Below, piece after piece: positions 37,576 to 46,311 of a stretch of 64,000 nucleotides of DNA. Origin of the DNA: Allohahella marinimesophila (GTDB lineage: Bacteria > Pseudomonadota > Gammaproteobacteria > Pseudomonadales > Oleiphilaceae); contig NZ_BAABBO010000001.1 in assembly GCF_039538005.1 (NCBI RefSeq), forward strand, positions 434,001 through 498,000, written 5' to 3'. A model generated the notes under the pieces. That model did no database searches, was not told the origin of the DNA, and worked only from the letters and a program-made list of their open reading frames with translations. The stretch's first letter is position 1. Every line of letters starts with the position of its first letter. Both the position numbers and the translations under genes were made by a program.

Positions 37576-37595
37576 TAGTCTGCGTTTGCAGACTA
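37576..37595. repeat. Inverted repeat between fliA and cheY
   Basis: A perfect eight-base inverted repeat, TAGTCTGC and GCAGACTA, around a GTTT loop, 60 bases after the fliA stop and about 95 before cheY. As RNA it is a strong small hairpin without a T-run. It could attenuate or stabilise the transcript between the flagellar regulators and the che genes. Confidence 0.4.
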
Positions 37596-37688
37596 GACTG
37601 AGGTATAACTTTTCAGACAACTCTTCCGAGCTGGTCGAGTCCGGTTGAATCCTGCTTACCGTCCTTAAACGCCTTCGTGGAGGTAACC

Positions 37689-38072
37689 TTGGACAAGAAC
37701 ATGAAGATCCTCGTGGTCGATGATTTCTCAACAATGCGACGGATCATAAAGAATCTGCTGCGCGACCTCGGCTTCACCAACACTGAAGAAGCCGACGACG
37801 GGCAGACGGCGCTTCCGATGCTGAAAACCGGCAAGTTCGATTTTCTGGTGACCGACTGGAACATGCCTGGGATGACTGGGATCGAACTGCTCGGGCATGT
37901 CCGGGCAGACGAGAACCTGAAGTCACTGCCGGTACTCATGGTGACTGCGGAAGCAAAGCGCGACCAGATTGTTGCGGCGGCTCAGGCCGGGGTCAACGGC
38001 TATGTGGTCAAGCCTTTCACTGCGGCCGTGCTGAAAGAGAAGATCGAGAAGATTTTTGAGCGCATCGAATAA
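37689..38072 (+). CDS. cheY: Chemotaxis response regulator CheY
   Basis: A 127-residue single receiver domain that carries the phosphoryl signal from CheA to the flagellar switch. The phospho-acceptor is Asp56 in LVTDWNMPG. The acidic pair (VVDDFS), the Thr of MVTAEA and the Lys of VVKPF complete the active site. I choose the TTG at 37689 because GGAGG stands five bases before it; a GTG or ATG reading further up has no support. The sequence FSTMRRIIKNLLRDLGFTNT is nearly identical in pattern to Pseudomonas CheY. cheZ follows after 40 bases. Confidence 0.96.
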   Translation: MDKNMKILVVDDFSTMRRIIKNLLRDLGFTNTEEADDGQTALPMLKTGKFDFLVTDWNMPGMTGIELLGHVRADENLKSLPVLMVTAEAKRDQIVAAAQAGVNGYVVKPFTAAVLKEKIEKIFERIE

Positions 38073-38112
38073 CGCCGGCCGGCTCCGCAGACATAGTGAG
38101 GTAGCAGACATC

Positions 38113-38883
38113 ATGGCGAACCCGGATATTGACGATACTCTGAGTCAGCAGGCGAACTCGCTCATGGAGCGGGTGTCGGCTGGTGATATGGATGGCGCCA
38201 TGAAGGTGATCGGGCAGCTCAACGATACCCGTGACAGAACCCTGTATCTGGAAGTCGGCAAGCTGACGCGGACCTTGCACGATGCCATCCGTAATTTCCA
38301 TATTGATATAAACAATCAGAAGAGCCAGGAAATTTCGACCATCTCGGATGCGTCTGACCGCCTGGCTTATGTAGTGACCAAGACCGACGAAGCGGCCAAT
38401 CGCACGATGGACCTGGTAGAAGAAACCATGCCGCTGGCCACCACGGTAAAGCAGGAAGCTCATGAGCTGAAGAACGCCTGGGAGCGTCTTCGCCGTCGTG
38501 AAATGGATCCGTCCGAATTCAGGGAACTCTACAAGCGCATCGACCATTTTTTCGTGGATCTGGAAAGCAAGAGTGACCGAATCTATACCAATCTTTCAGA
38601 CATATTGCTGACTCAGGACTTCCAGGATCTGACTGGTCAGGTCATCAAGAAGGTGACTGCGCTCATCACCGATGTGGAGGTCAATCTCGTCAAGCTTGTG
38701 GCTATGGCTGGCCAGGTGGACAAGATTACCGGCGTTGATCATGGGCTTTATGATGCTGACAAGGCGCACTCCCAGGATATGAAAGGGCACGGTCCGCAAA
38801 TCAACACCGGATCCGCAAAATCCGCAGATGTCGTCAGTAATCAGGACGACGTCGACGATCTGCTATCCAGTCTGGGTTTTTAG
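38113..38883 (+). CDS. cheZ: Chemotaxis phosphatase CheZ
   Basis: A 256-residue phosphatase that removes phosphate from CheY. The catalytic helix reads LTQDFQDLTGQVIKKVTALI, with the aspartate and glutamine known in E. coli CheZ. Long helices on both sides form the four-helix bundle. The C-terminal peptide DDVDDLLSSLGF is the CheY-docking tail, joined by a flexible linker. The ATG at 38113 is preceded by GTGAGGTAG. It is 11 bases upstream of cheA. Confidence 0.95.
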   Translation: MANPDIDDTLSQQANSLMERVSAGDMDGAMKVIGQLNDTRDRTLYLEVGKLTRTLHDAIRNFHIDINNQKSQEISTISDASDRLAYVVTKTDEAANRTMDLVEETMPLATTVKQEAHELKNAWERLRRREMDPSEFRELYKRIDHFFVDLESKSDRIYTNLSDILLTQDFQDLTGQVIKKVTALITDVEVNLVKLVAMAGQVDKITGVDHGLYDADKAHSQDMKGHGPQINTGSAKSADVVSNQDDVDDLLSSLGF

Positions 38884-38894
38884 GAGCTTTTTGA

Positions 38895-41369
38895 ATGAGC
38901 TTTGATGCTGACGACGAAATCCTTCAGGATTTCCTGGTTGAAGCTGGAGAGATACTCGAAGCGCTCGGCGAGCAACTCGTCGAGCTCGAGCGGAACCCTG
39001 ACGACAAGGAACTGCTTAACGCCATATTTCGTGGCTTCCATACCGTCAAGGGCGGTGCTGGCTTTCTGCAGCTCGATGCGCTGGTTGAATGCTGTCACGT
39101 AGCTGAAAACGTATTTGACCATCTTCGCAACGGCTTGTTGTCAGTCAACTCTGAGGTCATGGACGTCGTTCTGCAGGCGCTCGACGCCGTAAATGAAATG
39201 TTTGACCAGGTCAAGCGCGGCGAAGCCCCGCAGCCAGCCGATCCGGCTCTGATCCAGGGCCTTGCGGCTCTGCTCGAAGATGGGCCGAGTGAAGAGGCGC
39301 GTGCCGCAGAACTCGAGCAGTCCGCCGTCGTTGAGGAAGCGTCCACCAAGTCTGCAGTGAAGGGTGCGCCCGGCGACGAAATTTCTGATGAAGAATACGA
39401 AACCCTGCTTGATGCGCTGGATTCCGAGCAGAGCTCTCAGCATGCCAGTGCAGCTGCAGAACCGGCTACTGGCAAAGCTGTCGAGCCCAAGGCCAGTAAC
39501 AGCGACGAGATTACCGACGACGAATTCGAAAACCTGCTCGATCAGCTGCACGGCGCAGGAAAATTTTCTGCCGATAAAGCCGCCTCGACTGCCAAACCGG
39601 AAAAGAACGCTGCGAAGACAGCCGAAAAGCCAGCTAAAGCCGACAAGGCTGCTGCGAAGCAGCCCGAGAAATCTGGCAGCAGTAACGACGAAATAACTGA
39701 CGATGAGTTCGAGGCTCTGCTGGACGACCTGCACGGCAAGGGCAAGTTCAAGGCCGCTCCTGCAGCTGCCAGCGGTGACGTCGCGAAGCCGAATGATTCA
39801 CAAGCGCCTGCGGCGGCCAATAGCGATCTGATCACTGATGATGAATTTGAAAAGCTGCTGGATGAACTGCATGGAGCAGGTAAGTCAGCGTCGGGTGCAA
39901 AATCTGCCAAGCCAACGGCTGCCAGGGCCCCAGCTGCGCAAGCGCCGGTAGCCAAGGCTGCGGCTGCGAAACCGCAGACGGCGCCAGCACCAAAACCTGC
40001 AGTGGCCGCCAGGCCAGCAGCGATTGACACGGATGATGATGGCGACAGTGCAAGATCGCCAGCGACCCAAGCTGCTGCCAAGGCAGCACCTAAGGACAGC
40101 GGTGGAATCGCGACCGAAACCACTGTCCGAGTCGATACCAAGCGGCTTGATGACATCATGAACATGGTGGGCGAGCTCGTGCTTGTCCGCAACCGGCTCA
40201 AACGGCTCGGTGAAGAGCTGGCTCATGAGAGCATGACCAAGGCGGTATCCAACCTCGATGTCGTGACCAGCGATCTTCAGTCGGCTGTCATGCAGACGCG
40301 TATGCAGCCGATCAAGAAGGTCTTCGGCCGCTTCCCGCGAGTCGTGCGCGATCTGGCGCGTCAATTGAAGAAGGAAATCAACCTCGAGCTCAAGGGAGAA
40401 GAAACCGATCTCGACAAGAATCTCGTCGAGGCCCTGTCGGACCCGCTCGTCCACCTGGTCAGAAATGCGGTCGATCACGGTATCGAGCGCCCTGAGGTGA
40501 GAGAGGCTGCAGGCAAGCCAAGAATTGGCCGGGTGTTGTTATCCGCCCAGCAGGAAGGTGATCACATTCTCCTGTTCATCGAAGACGATGGCGGTGGCAT
40601 GGATCCTCACGTGCTGAGGCGCAAGGCAGTCGAGAAAAGCATCTACGACGAGGACGCTGCAGAGCGTCTGAGCGATAATGAAGCGTTCAACCTGATTTTT
40701 GCGCCAGGTTTTTCGACCAAGACTGAAATTTCCGATGTGTCCGGTCGTGGTGTTGGCATGGACGTGGTCAAGACCAAGATCACCCAGCTCAACGGCACAC
40801 TGCAGGTCGAATCCGAGTTGGGTAAGGGCAGCCGCATCATCATCAAGGTGCCATTGACGCTGGCGATCATGCCAACGCTGATGGTCATGCTGGACCAACA
40901 GGCTTTCGCTTTCCCGCTGGTGAGCGTGGTCGAGATTTTCCACCTCGATCTGACCAAGACGAACATCGTCGATGGGCAGGAGTGCGTAGTAGTGCGCGAG
41001 AAGGTCTTCCCGCTGTTCCATATCAAGCGTTGGCTGGTACCGTCCTCACTCAGTCAGCCGCCAGCTCGCAGTGGCCATGTGGTCATCGTGGCCGTTGGCA
41101 CCCGCAGGGTTGGACTAGTCGTTGACCAGTTGGTCGGGCAGGAAGAAGTGGTCATCAAGCCCCTTGGCAAGATGCTACACGGTACCGCAGGTATGGCGGG
41201 CGCTACGATCACAGGTGACGGAAGAATCGCACTCATCCTGGATATTCCGAGCCTGTTGGGCCGGTATTCGAAGCAGAGCAAGAGTTATATCAGGCCGAAA
41301 TTTGCGGCCATAGACGCGGACGAGCCGGATGATCAGCCAGATGGTGTCCTCAAGGCATCAGCTGGCTAA
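38895..41369 (+). CDS. cheA: Chemotaxis histidine kinase CheA
   Basis: An 824-residue kinase of the chemoreceptor array. P1 (about 1-105) carries the phospho-accepting His49 in FRGFHTVKGGAG. Between P1 and the dimerisation domain lies about 260 residues of Ala/Lys/Pro-rich sequence instead of an obvious globular P2 domain. It holds four copies of an acidic motif (about residues 160-330). P3 (about 410-475), the P4 ATPase (NAVDHG, DDGGGMD, DVSGRGVGMDVV) and the CheW-like P5 (about 650-800) follow. A Shine-Dalgarno AGGAG precedes the ATG. cheB starts 11 bases after the stop. Confidence 0.96.
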   Translation: MSFDADDEILQDFLVEAGEILEALGEQLVELERNPDDKELLNAIFRGFHTVKGGAGFLQLDALVECCHVAENVFDHLRNGLLSVNSEVMDVVLQALDAVNEMFDQVKRGEAPQPADPALIQGLAALLEDGPSEEARAAELEQSAVVEEASTKSAVKGAPGDEISDEEYETLLDALDSEQSSQHASAAAEPATGKAVEPKASNSDEITDDEFENLLDQLHGAGKFSADKAASTAKPEKNAAKTAEKPAKADKAAAKQPEKSGSSNDEITDDEFEALLDDLHGKGKFKAAPAAASGDVAKPNDSQAPAAANSDLITDDEFEKLLDELHGAGKSASGAKSAKPTAARAPAAQAPVAKAAAAKPQTAPAPKPAVAARPAAIDTDDDGDSARSPATQAAAKAAPKDSGGIATETTVRVDTKRLDDIMNMVGELVLVRNRLKRLGEELAHESMTKAVSNLDVVTSDLQSAVMQTRMQPIKKVFGRFPRVVRDLARQLKKEINLELKGEETDLDKNLVEALSDPLVHLVRNAVDHGIERPEVREAAGKPRIGRVLLSAQQEGDHILLFIEDDGGGMDPHVLRRKAVEKSIYDEDAAERLSDNEAFNLIFAPGFSTKTEISDVSGRGVGMDVVKTKITQLNGTLQVESELGKGSRIIIKVPLTLAIMPTLMVMLDQQAFAFPLVSVVEIFHLDLTKTNIVDGQECVVVREKVFPLFHIKRWLVPSSLSQPPARSGHVVIVAVGTRRVGLVVDQLVGQEEVVIKPLGKMLHGTAGMAGATITGDGRIALILDIPSLLGRYSKQSKSYIRPKFAAIDADEPDDQPDGVLKASAG
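39372..39887 (+). repeat. Four diverged repeats of an acidic motif inside cheA
   Basis: Four in-frame copies, at 39372-39423, 39501-39566, 39684-39749 and 39822-39887, encode the pattern DEITDDEFExLLDxLHGxGK. The first copy is the most diverged (DEISDEEYETLLDALD). They are 130 to 185 bases apart, separated by Ala/Lys/Pro-rich linkers. Copies 2 to 4 end in the same LHGxGK. At the DNA level the codons differ, so the copies are old and held by protein-level selection. Confidence 0.85.
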
Positions 41370-41380
41370 AGTGGTTTCAG

Positions 41381-42625
41381 ATGGCAGTTAAACTTCTCAT
41401 ATGTGACGACTCAGCCTTCTTCAGAAACCGGCTCAAGAGCCTGTTGAGCCAGGATCCTGATATTCAGGTGGTCGGTATTGCCGAGCACGGGGCCATGGGC
41501 GTTGAGATGGCCCGCAATCTGAAGCCCGATGTCATCACCATGGACTATGAGATGCCGGTCATGGATGGTATCTCTGCCGTCAGGCTGATCATGGCCGAAC
41601 GACCTGTTCCCATTCTCATGTTTTCTTCACTGACCTACGAGGGTGCAAGAGTCACCTTCGACGCCCTCGAAGCGGGTGCGGTAGATTTTCTGCCAAAGAG
41701 CTTCGAGGATCTGACTTCCAATTCTGCAAACCTTGCCAAGCTGCTGAGCGTCCGTATCAAGGGGCTGGCCCGCAAAACAGGTCTGGCTGATGGTGCGACT
41801 GCAGCCCCACCCGTAAAATCCGGGCGAATTACTGGTACGGCGAGGCCTGCAGCACAAGCCTCGCCTGAACCTGTACCCGTCTCCACCGCTCCCAAAATTG
41901 CGCCTTTCAGACCTGCGCCGCCTGCGCACGAGCGTGCCAGCATCACCGAAAGACCAAAGCCAGAACGCGTTCCGGTTGAGCGGGGATCGACCGAACGCGG
42001 CCCCTTGGAAAAGAACGGCAGCCTAGATCGCAGCACCTTCGAACGCGCACGGCAGGCTGGTATCGTACTCATCGGCACATCGACAGGTGGACCGATCGCA
42101 CTGCAGAAAGTCGTGAGTGAGCTCAAGCCGGGGTTCAGTCGTCCCGTGGTGCTGGTGCAGCATATGCCGTCCACTTTCACACCGGCATTCGCCGAACGGC
42201 TGAACAAGCTGTCTGCGTTGAGCGTTGCGCAGATCGAGGATGGTCAGGTGCTGAAGAACGGCTGCGTCTACATCGCGCCGGGCGGTATGCAGACCTTTCT
42301 CGAGCGCAGCGGATCGCAGGTGATCGCCAGAATCATTGCTGGCGATGAGCGTATCAATTACAAGCCCTGCGTCGACATCACTTTTGGTTCCGCGGCAAAA
42401 GCCTTTGACGGCAAAGTGCTGGGCATCGTGCTGACTGGCATGGGGCAGGATGGTCTCGAGGGCGCCAGACTGCTCAAATCCCGCGGCGCCGTGATCATGA
42501 CCCAGGACGAAGCCAGCTGCGTGATTTATGGCATGCCTCAGGCCGTGGACAGGGCGGGACTTTCGGATTGCTCACTTGACCTGCTCAAGTTCCCCGTTCT
42601 CCTGAACCAGATGTTTGCGAGCTGA
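41381..42625 (+). CDS. cheB: Chemoreceptor methylesterase/deamidase CheB
   Basis: A 414-residue enzyme that demethylates and deamidates chemoreceptors for adaptation. The receiver domain (about 1-125) has Asp55 in ITMDYEMP. A long Pro/Glu/Arg-rich linker (about 135-225) follows. The esterase domain (about 225-412) has the catalytic Ser in GTSTGGP, His in LVQHMP and Asp in GMGQDG. The linker is longer than the E. coli version. The paired methyltransferase CheR is not in the window. motC starts two bases after the stop. Confidence 0.95.
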   Translation: MAVKLLICDDSAFFRNRLKSLLSQDPDIQVVGIAEHGAMGVEMARNLKPDVITMDYEMPVMDGISAVRLIMAERPVPILMFSSLTYEGARVTFDALEAGAVDFLPKSFEDLTSNSANLAKLLSVRIKGLARKTGLADGATAAPPVKSGRITGTARPAAQASPEPVPVSTAPKIAPFRPAPPAHERASITERPKPERVPVERGSTERGPLEKNGSLDRSTFERARQAGIVLIGTSTGGPIALQKVVSELKPGFSRPVVLVQHMPSTFTPAFAERLNKLSALSVAQIEDGQVLKNGCVYIAPGGMQTFLERSGSQVIARIIAGDERINYKPCVDITFGSAAKAFDGKVLGIVLTGMGQDGLEGARLLKSRGAVIMTQDEASCVIYGMPQAVDRAGLSDCSLDLLKFPVLLNQMFAS

Positions 42626-42627
42626 GC

Positions 42628-43383
42628 ATGCACAGCCGGACGGACGTGCTGAGCATTGTCGGCATTATCATTGCGCTGGTCGCAGTGATTGGCGGCAACT
42701 ATATTGAAGGTGGTCACCTGGCTGCCCTGGTCAACGCACCGGCTGCCCTTATCGTCATTGGCGGCACCCTCGGTGCAATTGTCATACAGCACTCCGGCAA
42801 AGTTCTGAAAAATGCCTGTCGTCAGTTGGTCTGGATCATCAGGCCACCGAAACCGGATTTCACGGTAGGTATCGAGCAAGTTGTCGGCTGGAGCAACATC
42901 GCGCGCAAGGAAGGTCTCCTCGGGCTTGAAGGCATCGCCGAATCCGAGCCTGATCCGTTTTCACGCAAGGGGCTTCAGCTACTCGTAGATGGCGCCGAGC
43001 CCGAGGTGATCCGCTCGGTACTCGAACTCGAGCTCGACAATTTCGAAAAGGTCGATCTGGATGCTGCAAGGGTGTACGACGCGATGGGCGGCTATGCGCC
43101 TACGCTCGGTATCCTGGGCGCGGTTCTGGGGCTCGTCCATGTCATGCAGAATCTGGCAGACCCCTCCAAACTTGGCCCGGGTATAGCGACGGCCTTCGTC
43201 GCTACCATTTACGGTGTGGCTTTGGCCAACCTGTTGTTCTTTCCCGTGGCCAGCAAACTCAAGAGTCTGGTACACAGCAAGACCCAATATCGCGAGATGC
43301 TGCTCGAAGGCGTCGTTGCGATCGCGGAAGGAGAGAATCCCAGGGCCATTGAAATGAAGCTGCAGAGCTATGAGTCAGCCTAG
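42628..43383 (+). CDS. motC: Flagellar stator protein MotC (second MotA-type)
   Basis: A 251-residue MotA/PomA-family protein, the channel subunit of a second stator. It has an N-terminal helix (about 8-26), a second (about 32-50) and two more near 150-175 and 185-205. The conserved GGYAPTLGILGAVLGLVHVM marks the channel-lining helix. It is shorter than MotA at 321 and belongs to the PomA/MotC type. It follows cheB with two bases between and precedes motD. Two stators of this kind are known from Pseudomonas, where they serve different viscosities or surface motility. Confidence 0.94.
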   Translation: MHSRTDVLSIVGIIIALVAVIGGNYIEGGHLAALVNAPAALIVIGGTLGAIVIQHSGKVLKNACRQLVWIIRPPKPDFTVGIEQVVGWSNIARKEGLLGLEGIAESEPDPFSRKGLQLLVDGAEPEVIRSVLELELDNFEKVDLDAARVYDAMGGYAPTLGILGAVLGLVHVMQNLADPSKLGPGIATAFVATIYGVALANLLFFPVASKLKSLVHSKTQYREMLLEGVVAIAEGENPRAIEMKLQSYESA

Positions 43384-43392
43384 GTTGGCCCT

Positions 43393-44190
43393 GTGAGGCG
43401 GCAGAGACAGAAGCGTCCCGATCCGCCAGAGAATCATGAGCGCTGGCTGGTGTCGTATGCCGACTTCATTACCTTGTTGTTTGCGTTCTTCGTGGTGATG
43501 TATTCGGTCTCATCGGTCAACGATGGCAAGTACAAGATATTGTCGCAGACACTCGATGGCGTGTTCAGTGCCACCCAGCGATCCATCAAGCCTATCCAGA
43601 TCGGTGAAGAGTCGGCGGCTCAACCCCAGACCGACGTTCCCAATCTGCTGCCTTTCGACCAACCCGACCGCGACGAAGGGACTACACTGCACAGCGATGC
43701 AGACGGCCGACTCAAAGACATTTCGAGACGCTTCGAAAGCAAACTGAAAACCCTCATCGGCCAGGGTCTGGTCACAGTCGAGGTGACTGATGAATGGATA
43801 GAACTGTCGTTACGGAACAATCTGCTCTTCACCAGCGGTGATGCCTTGCCGGTCAATGCCGCTTTTACCCTGGTTGACAGTATCTCGGAGATTCTCAAGG
43901 ACTATTCAAACGCGATAGTCGTCGAGGGATTTACCGATAATATTCCCATACGATCAAGCGTTTACCCGTCGAACTGGGAACTATCGGCAGCGCGTGCGGC
44001 GGCAATGGCACGCTTGTTGATAATGGGAGGAGTAGGGCCTCAACAGGTTGCCGCAGTCGGTTATGGTGAATATCAGCCCCTGGCCGATAACGAGACGCCG
44101 GCAGGGCGGGCCCGTAATCGCCGGGTTGTCATACTCGTTGCAAAATCCGACAAGGTCCGCCAGTTCATCCGTCGCACACCGGCGGAATAG
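43393..44190 (+). CDS. motD: Flagellar stator protein MotD (second MotB-type)
   Basis: A 265-residue MotB-family protein. The N-terminal helix begins RWLVSYADFITLLFAFFVVM, and Asp24 is the ion-binding residue. A linker follows, then an OmpA-like peptidoglycan-binding domain (about 130-255) with VEGFTDNIPI and ARNRRVVI. The start is a GTG at 43393, nine bases after the motC stop. It completes the MotCD stator. The N-terminal SYADFITLLFAFF form fits the PomB/MotD group rather than MotB. Confidence 0.94.
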   Translation: MRRQRQKRPDPPENHERWLVSYADFITLLFAFFVVMYSVSSVNDGKYKILSQTLDGVFSATQRSIKPIQIGEESAAQPQTDVPNLLPFDQPDRDEGTTLHSDADGRLKDISRRFESKLKTLIGQGLVTVEVTDEWIELSLRNNLLFTSGDALPVNAAFTLVDSISEILKDYSNAIVVEGFTDNIPIRSSVYPSNWELSAARAAAMARLLIMGGVGPQQVAAVGYGEYQPLADNETPAGRARNRRVVILVAKSDKVRQFIRRTPAE

Positions 44191-44223
44191 CTCACTCACT
44201 CCTGCGGGAAGTGCAGATCACGC

Positions 44224-45030
44224 ATGCAAGTCATTACCATTGCCAATCAAAAGGGCGGTGTAGGCAAGACTACGACCGCTGTTGCCCTCGGTGGGCTGTT
44301 GGCCGGGCAGGGCAAGCGAGTGCTGCTCGTGGATCTTGATCCACAGGGCTCGCTCACTTCCTATTTTGGTCATGATCCGGATACGCTTCAGGGCAGCGTG
44401 CACGATATCTTCACATCGGTGCTGAATCCCGACGGCCGCCGCGAAGTGCCGGCGGATCTGCCTGCGCAGCTGCTGCGAGATACGACCTGTCCGGGCCTCA
44501 TGCTGTTACCGGCCTCTACCCTGCAGGCTACGCTGGAGCGAAAGCTCGCTGGCGTCGAAGGCATGGGTCTTGTGCTCAGGAAAGCGCTGGGTCATCTACG
44601 CGATGAATTCGATTTCGTTCTGCTTGATAACACTCCGGTGCTCGGGGTATTGCTCATCAATTCACTGGCAGCCTGCGAACGCATTCTGATTCCTGTACAA
44701 ACCGAGTTTCTTGCGCTCATGGGCCTCGAACGGATGCTGCATACCCTGACCATGGTCATGCGAAGTCAGAAAAGGTTGCTGCCCTATATCATCGTGCCTA
44801 CCATGTTCGACCGAAGGACAGGCGCCTCGATCAAGAGTCTCCGTCGAATCAAGCATGATTATCCCGAGACGGCGTGGCGTTATGCCATCCCGATCGATAC
44901 CCGCTTCAGGGACGCCAGTCAGGCGGGTCTCGTGCCATCGCTGTTTGACCCATCGACACATGGCGTCAAGGCTTATACCCGGCTGCTGCAGGACCTTATC
45001 GGCACTATCGAAGACACTGGGCTGACATGA
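44224..45030 (+). CDS. parC: ParA-like ATPase ParC for chemotaxis array positioning
   Basis: A 268-residue ParA/MinD-type ATPase. In polarly flagellated gammaproteobacteria this chemotaxis-operon copy places the chemoreceptor array at the pole. The deviant Walker A motif QKGGVGKTTTAVALGGLL is at residues 9-26. LVDLDPQGSLTSYFG and the DNTPVLGVLLINSL switch region follow. Unlike plasmid ParA, it has no N-terminal DNA-binding extension. It is coupled to the next, ParP-like gene by an ATGA overlap. Confidence 0.88.
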   Translation: MQVITIANQKGGVGKTTTAVALGGLLAGQGKRVLLVDLDPQGSLTSYFGHDPDTLQGSVHDIFTSVLNPDGRREVPADLPAQLLRDTTCPGLMLLPASTLQATLERKLAGVEGMGLVLRKALGHLRDEFDFVLLDNTPVLGVLLINSLAACERILIPVQTEFLALMGLERMLHTLTMVMRSQKRLLPYIIVPTMFDRRTGASIKSLRRIKHDYPETAWRYAIPIDTRFRDASQAGLVPSLFDPSTHGVKAYTRLLQDLIGTIEDTGLT

Positions 45031-45698
45031 GCCGTCAACACCGCGATGCGGAGCTGATGGACTACCTGGCGGACCTGTTGACGGTCGAGCCAGAGGCCCC
45101 GGAAGCGGACGCGCCGGCACCAGTCTTGCCAGATCGCACCCCGGTTCAGGCGACATCTGAAAAAGCCGAATCATTGCCCGCGGTTCATGTGAGCTCCGAC
45201 AAGCCATCGGTCGATTATGCTGGCCTGCCGTCCGCTTTCGACAGCCTGCTGTTTCGTGTTGGGCCTTTCAAACTCGCCTTGCCGCTTCTCGGCATCAGCA
45301 GTGTGCATAACTACGGTGATGCCTTACATGAGTTGCCTGGTATGGTGAGCTGGATACTCGGCGTCGTGCAGATGCCCAGGGAGCGACTCTGCGTTGTCGA
45401 CATGCTCAGCCTGTTTTCAGGGAGCGCTGGCCACCAGCGTGCAGCGGTGCCCGAACCGATTCAGCGACTGGTCGTATTGTATGGGAGTCGCTGGGCGCTT
45501 GCCTGTCATGAGATCATTGAGGTTCGCCAGCTGAAGCGGGCCGATATCCGGTGGCGCAAACCAGGCGCCTCCTCATCGCGCTCCTGGTGCATCGGCACCT
45601 TGGCCAGTGACCTTTGCATTCTCGTTGACCCCAAGCAGTTGCACCGTTATCTCGACCAGCTGCTGCAGTCATCGGCAGGCAATGGTCACACTGACTGA
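45027..45698 (+). CDS. parP: ParP-like CheW-domain protein
   Basis: A 223-residue protein. A variable acidic/proline-rich N-terminus (about 1-70) is followed by a CheW-like domain (about 75-215), with FKLALPLLGISSVHNYG, PGMVSWILGVVQMPRERLCV and VVDM typical of the fold. In Vibrio and Pseudomonas such proteins (ParP) link ParC to CheA and stabilise the polar array. It overlaps parC by four bases and precedes a canonical cheW. It could also be read as an unusual second CheW. Confidence 0.82.
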   Translation: MSRQHRDAELMDYLADLLTVEPEAPEADAPAPVLPDRTPVQATSEKAESLPAVHVSSDKPSVDYAGLPSAFDSLLFRVGPFKLALPLLGISSVHNYGDALHELPGMVSWILGVVQMPRERLCVVDMLSLFSGSAGHQRAAVPEPIQRLVVLYGSRWALACHEIIEVRQLKRADIRWRKPGASSSRSWCIGTLASDLCILVDPKQLHRYLDQLLQSSAGNGHTD

Positions 45699-45815
45699 AG
45701 CCAGCCGCGGGCTCTGGCATTTGGCCTTCGATGATCTATGCTCAATGCAGACATTCCAGGATTTTCCGCAGGCTGTGCGCGCCACGAACAGCTGCCAGAC
45801 AAAGAGGACTACACT

Positions 45816-46289
45816 ATGGCATCCAGCAGCGGACAGGCCAAAGCTTCAGACGATCCGGTACTGCAATACGTTACCTTCAGGTTGGATCATGAGACCTACG
45901 GCATCAATGTGATGCAGATTCAGGAGGTTCTTCGGTATACCGAAATTGCCCCCGTACCTGGGTCTCCTTCCTATGTCATGGGCATCATCAACCTGCGTGG
46001 TAACGTCGTCACTGTCATAGACACGCGCCAGCGCTTCGGACTGTCCCAGTCGGAAGTCTCCGACAGCAGTCGCATCGTAGTCATCGAGGTTGATTCTCAA
46101 GTCATGGGCATACTCGTCGACTCGGTCGCTGAGGTCGTCTACCTGAGGCAGTCAGAGATTGAATCAGCGCCGAATGTGGGCAACGAAGAGAGCGCCAAGT
46201 TCATTCACGGCGTCTGCAACAAGAATGGCGAGCTGATCATTCTCGTCGAGTTCGAAAAGTTGATGCTGGATGAAGAATGGGGCGGCTAG
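45816..46289 (+). CDS. cheW: Chemotaxis coupling protein CheW
   Basis: A 157-residue adaptor that joins CheA to chemoreceptors. The fold signature is clear: YVTFRLDHETYGINVMQIQE, PSYVMGIINLRGNVVTVIDT, and GILVDSVAEVVYL. The ATG at 45816 is preceded by AGAGGA eight bases upstream. A longer reading from 45738 would add 26 residues unlike the family. The gene is the last canonical chemotaxis gene of the block. Confidence 0.95.
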   Translation: MASSSGQAKASDDPVLQYVTFRLDHETYGINVMQIQEVLRYTEIAPVPGSPSYVMGIINLRGNVVTVIDTRQRFGLSQSEVSDSSRIVVIEVDSQVMGILVDSVAEVVYLRQSEIESAPNVGNEESAKFIHGVCNKNGELIILVEFEKLMLDEEWGG

Positions 46290-46311
46290 GTTTTCCCGTC
46301 AGGTCGCCTGA

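Noticed and set aside
37516..37688. A FliA-dependent promoter before cheY
   Set aside because: I looked for TAAA and GCCGATAA about 15 bases apart and found no acceptable match.
39542..40201. A 219-codon open frame on the minus strand inside cheA
   Set aside because: It lies opposite the Ala/Lys-rich linker, is made of Ala/Ser/Leu repeats that mirror that linker, and has no ribosome binding site or family pattern. It is a by-product of codon bias.
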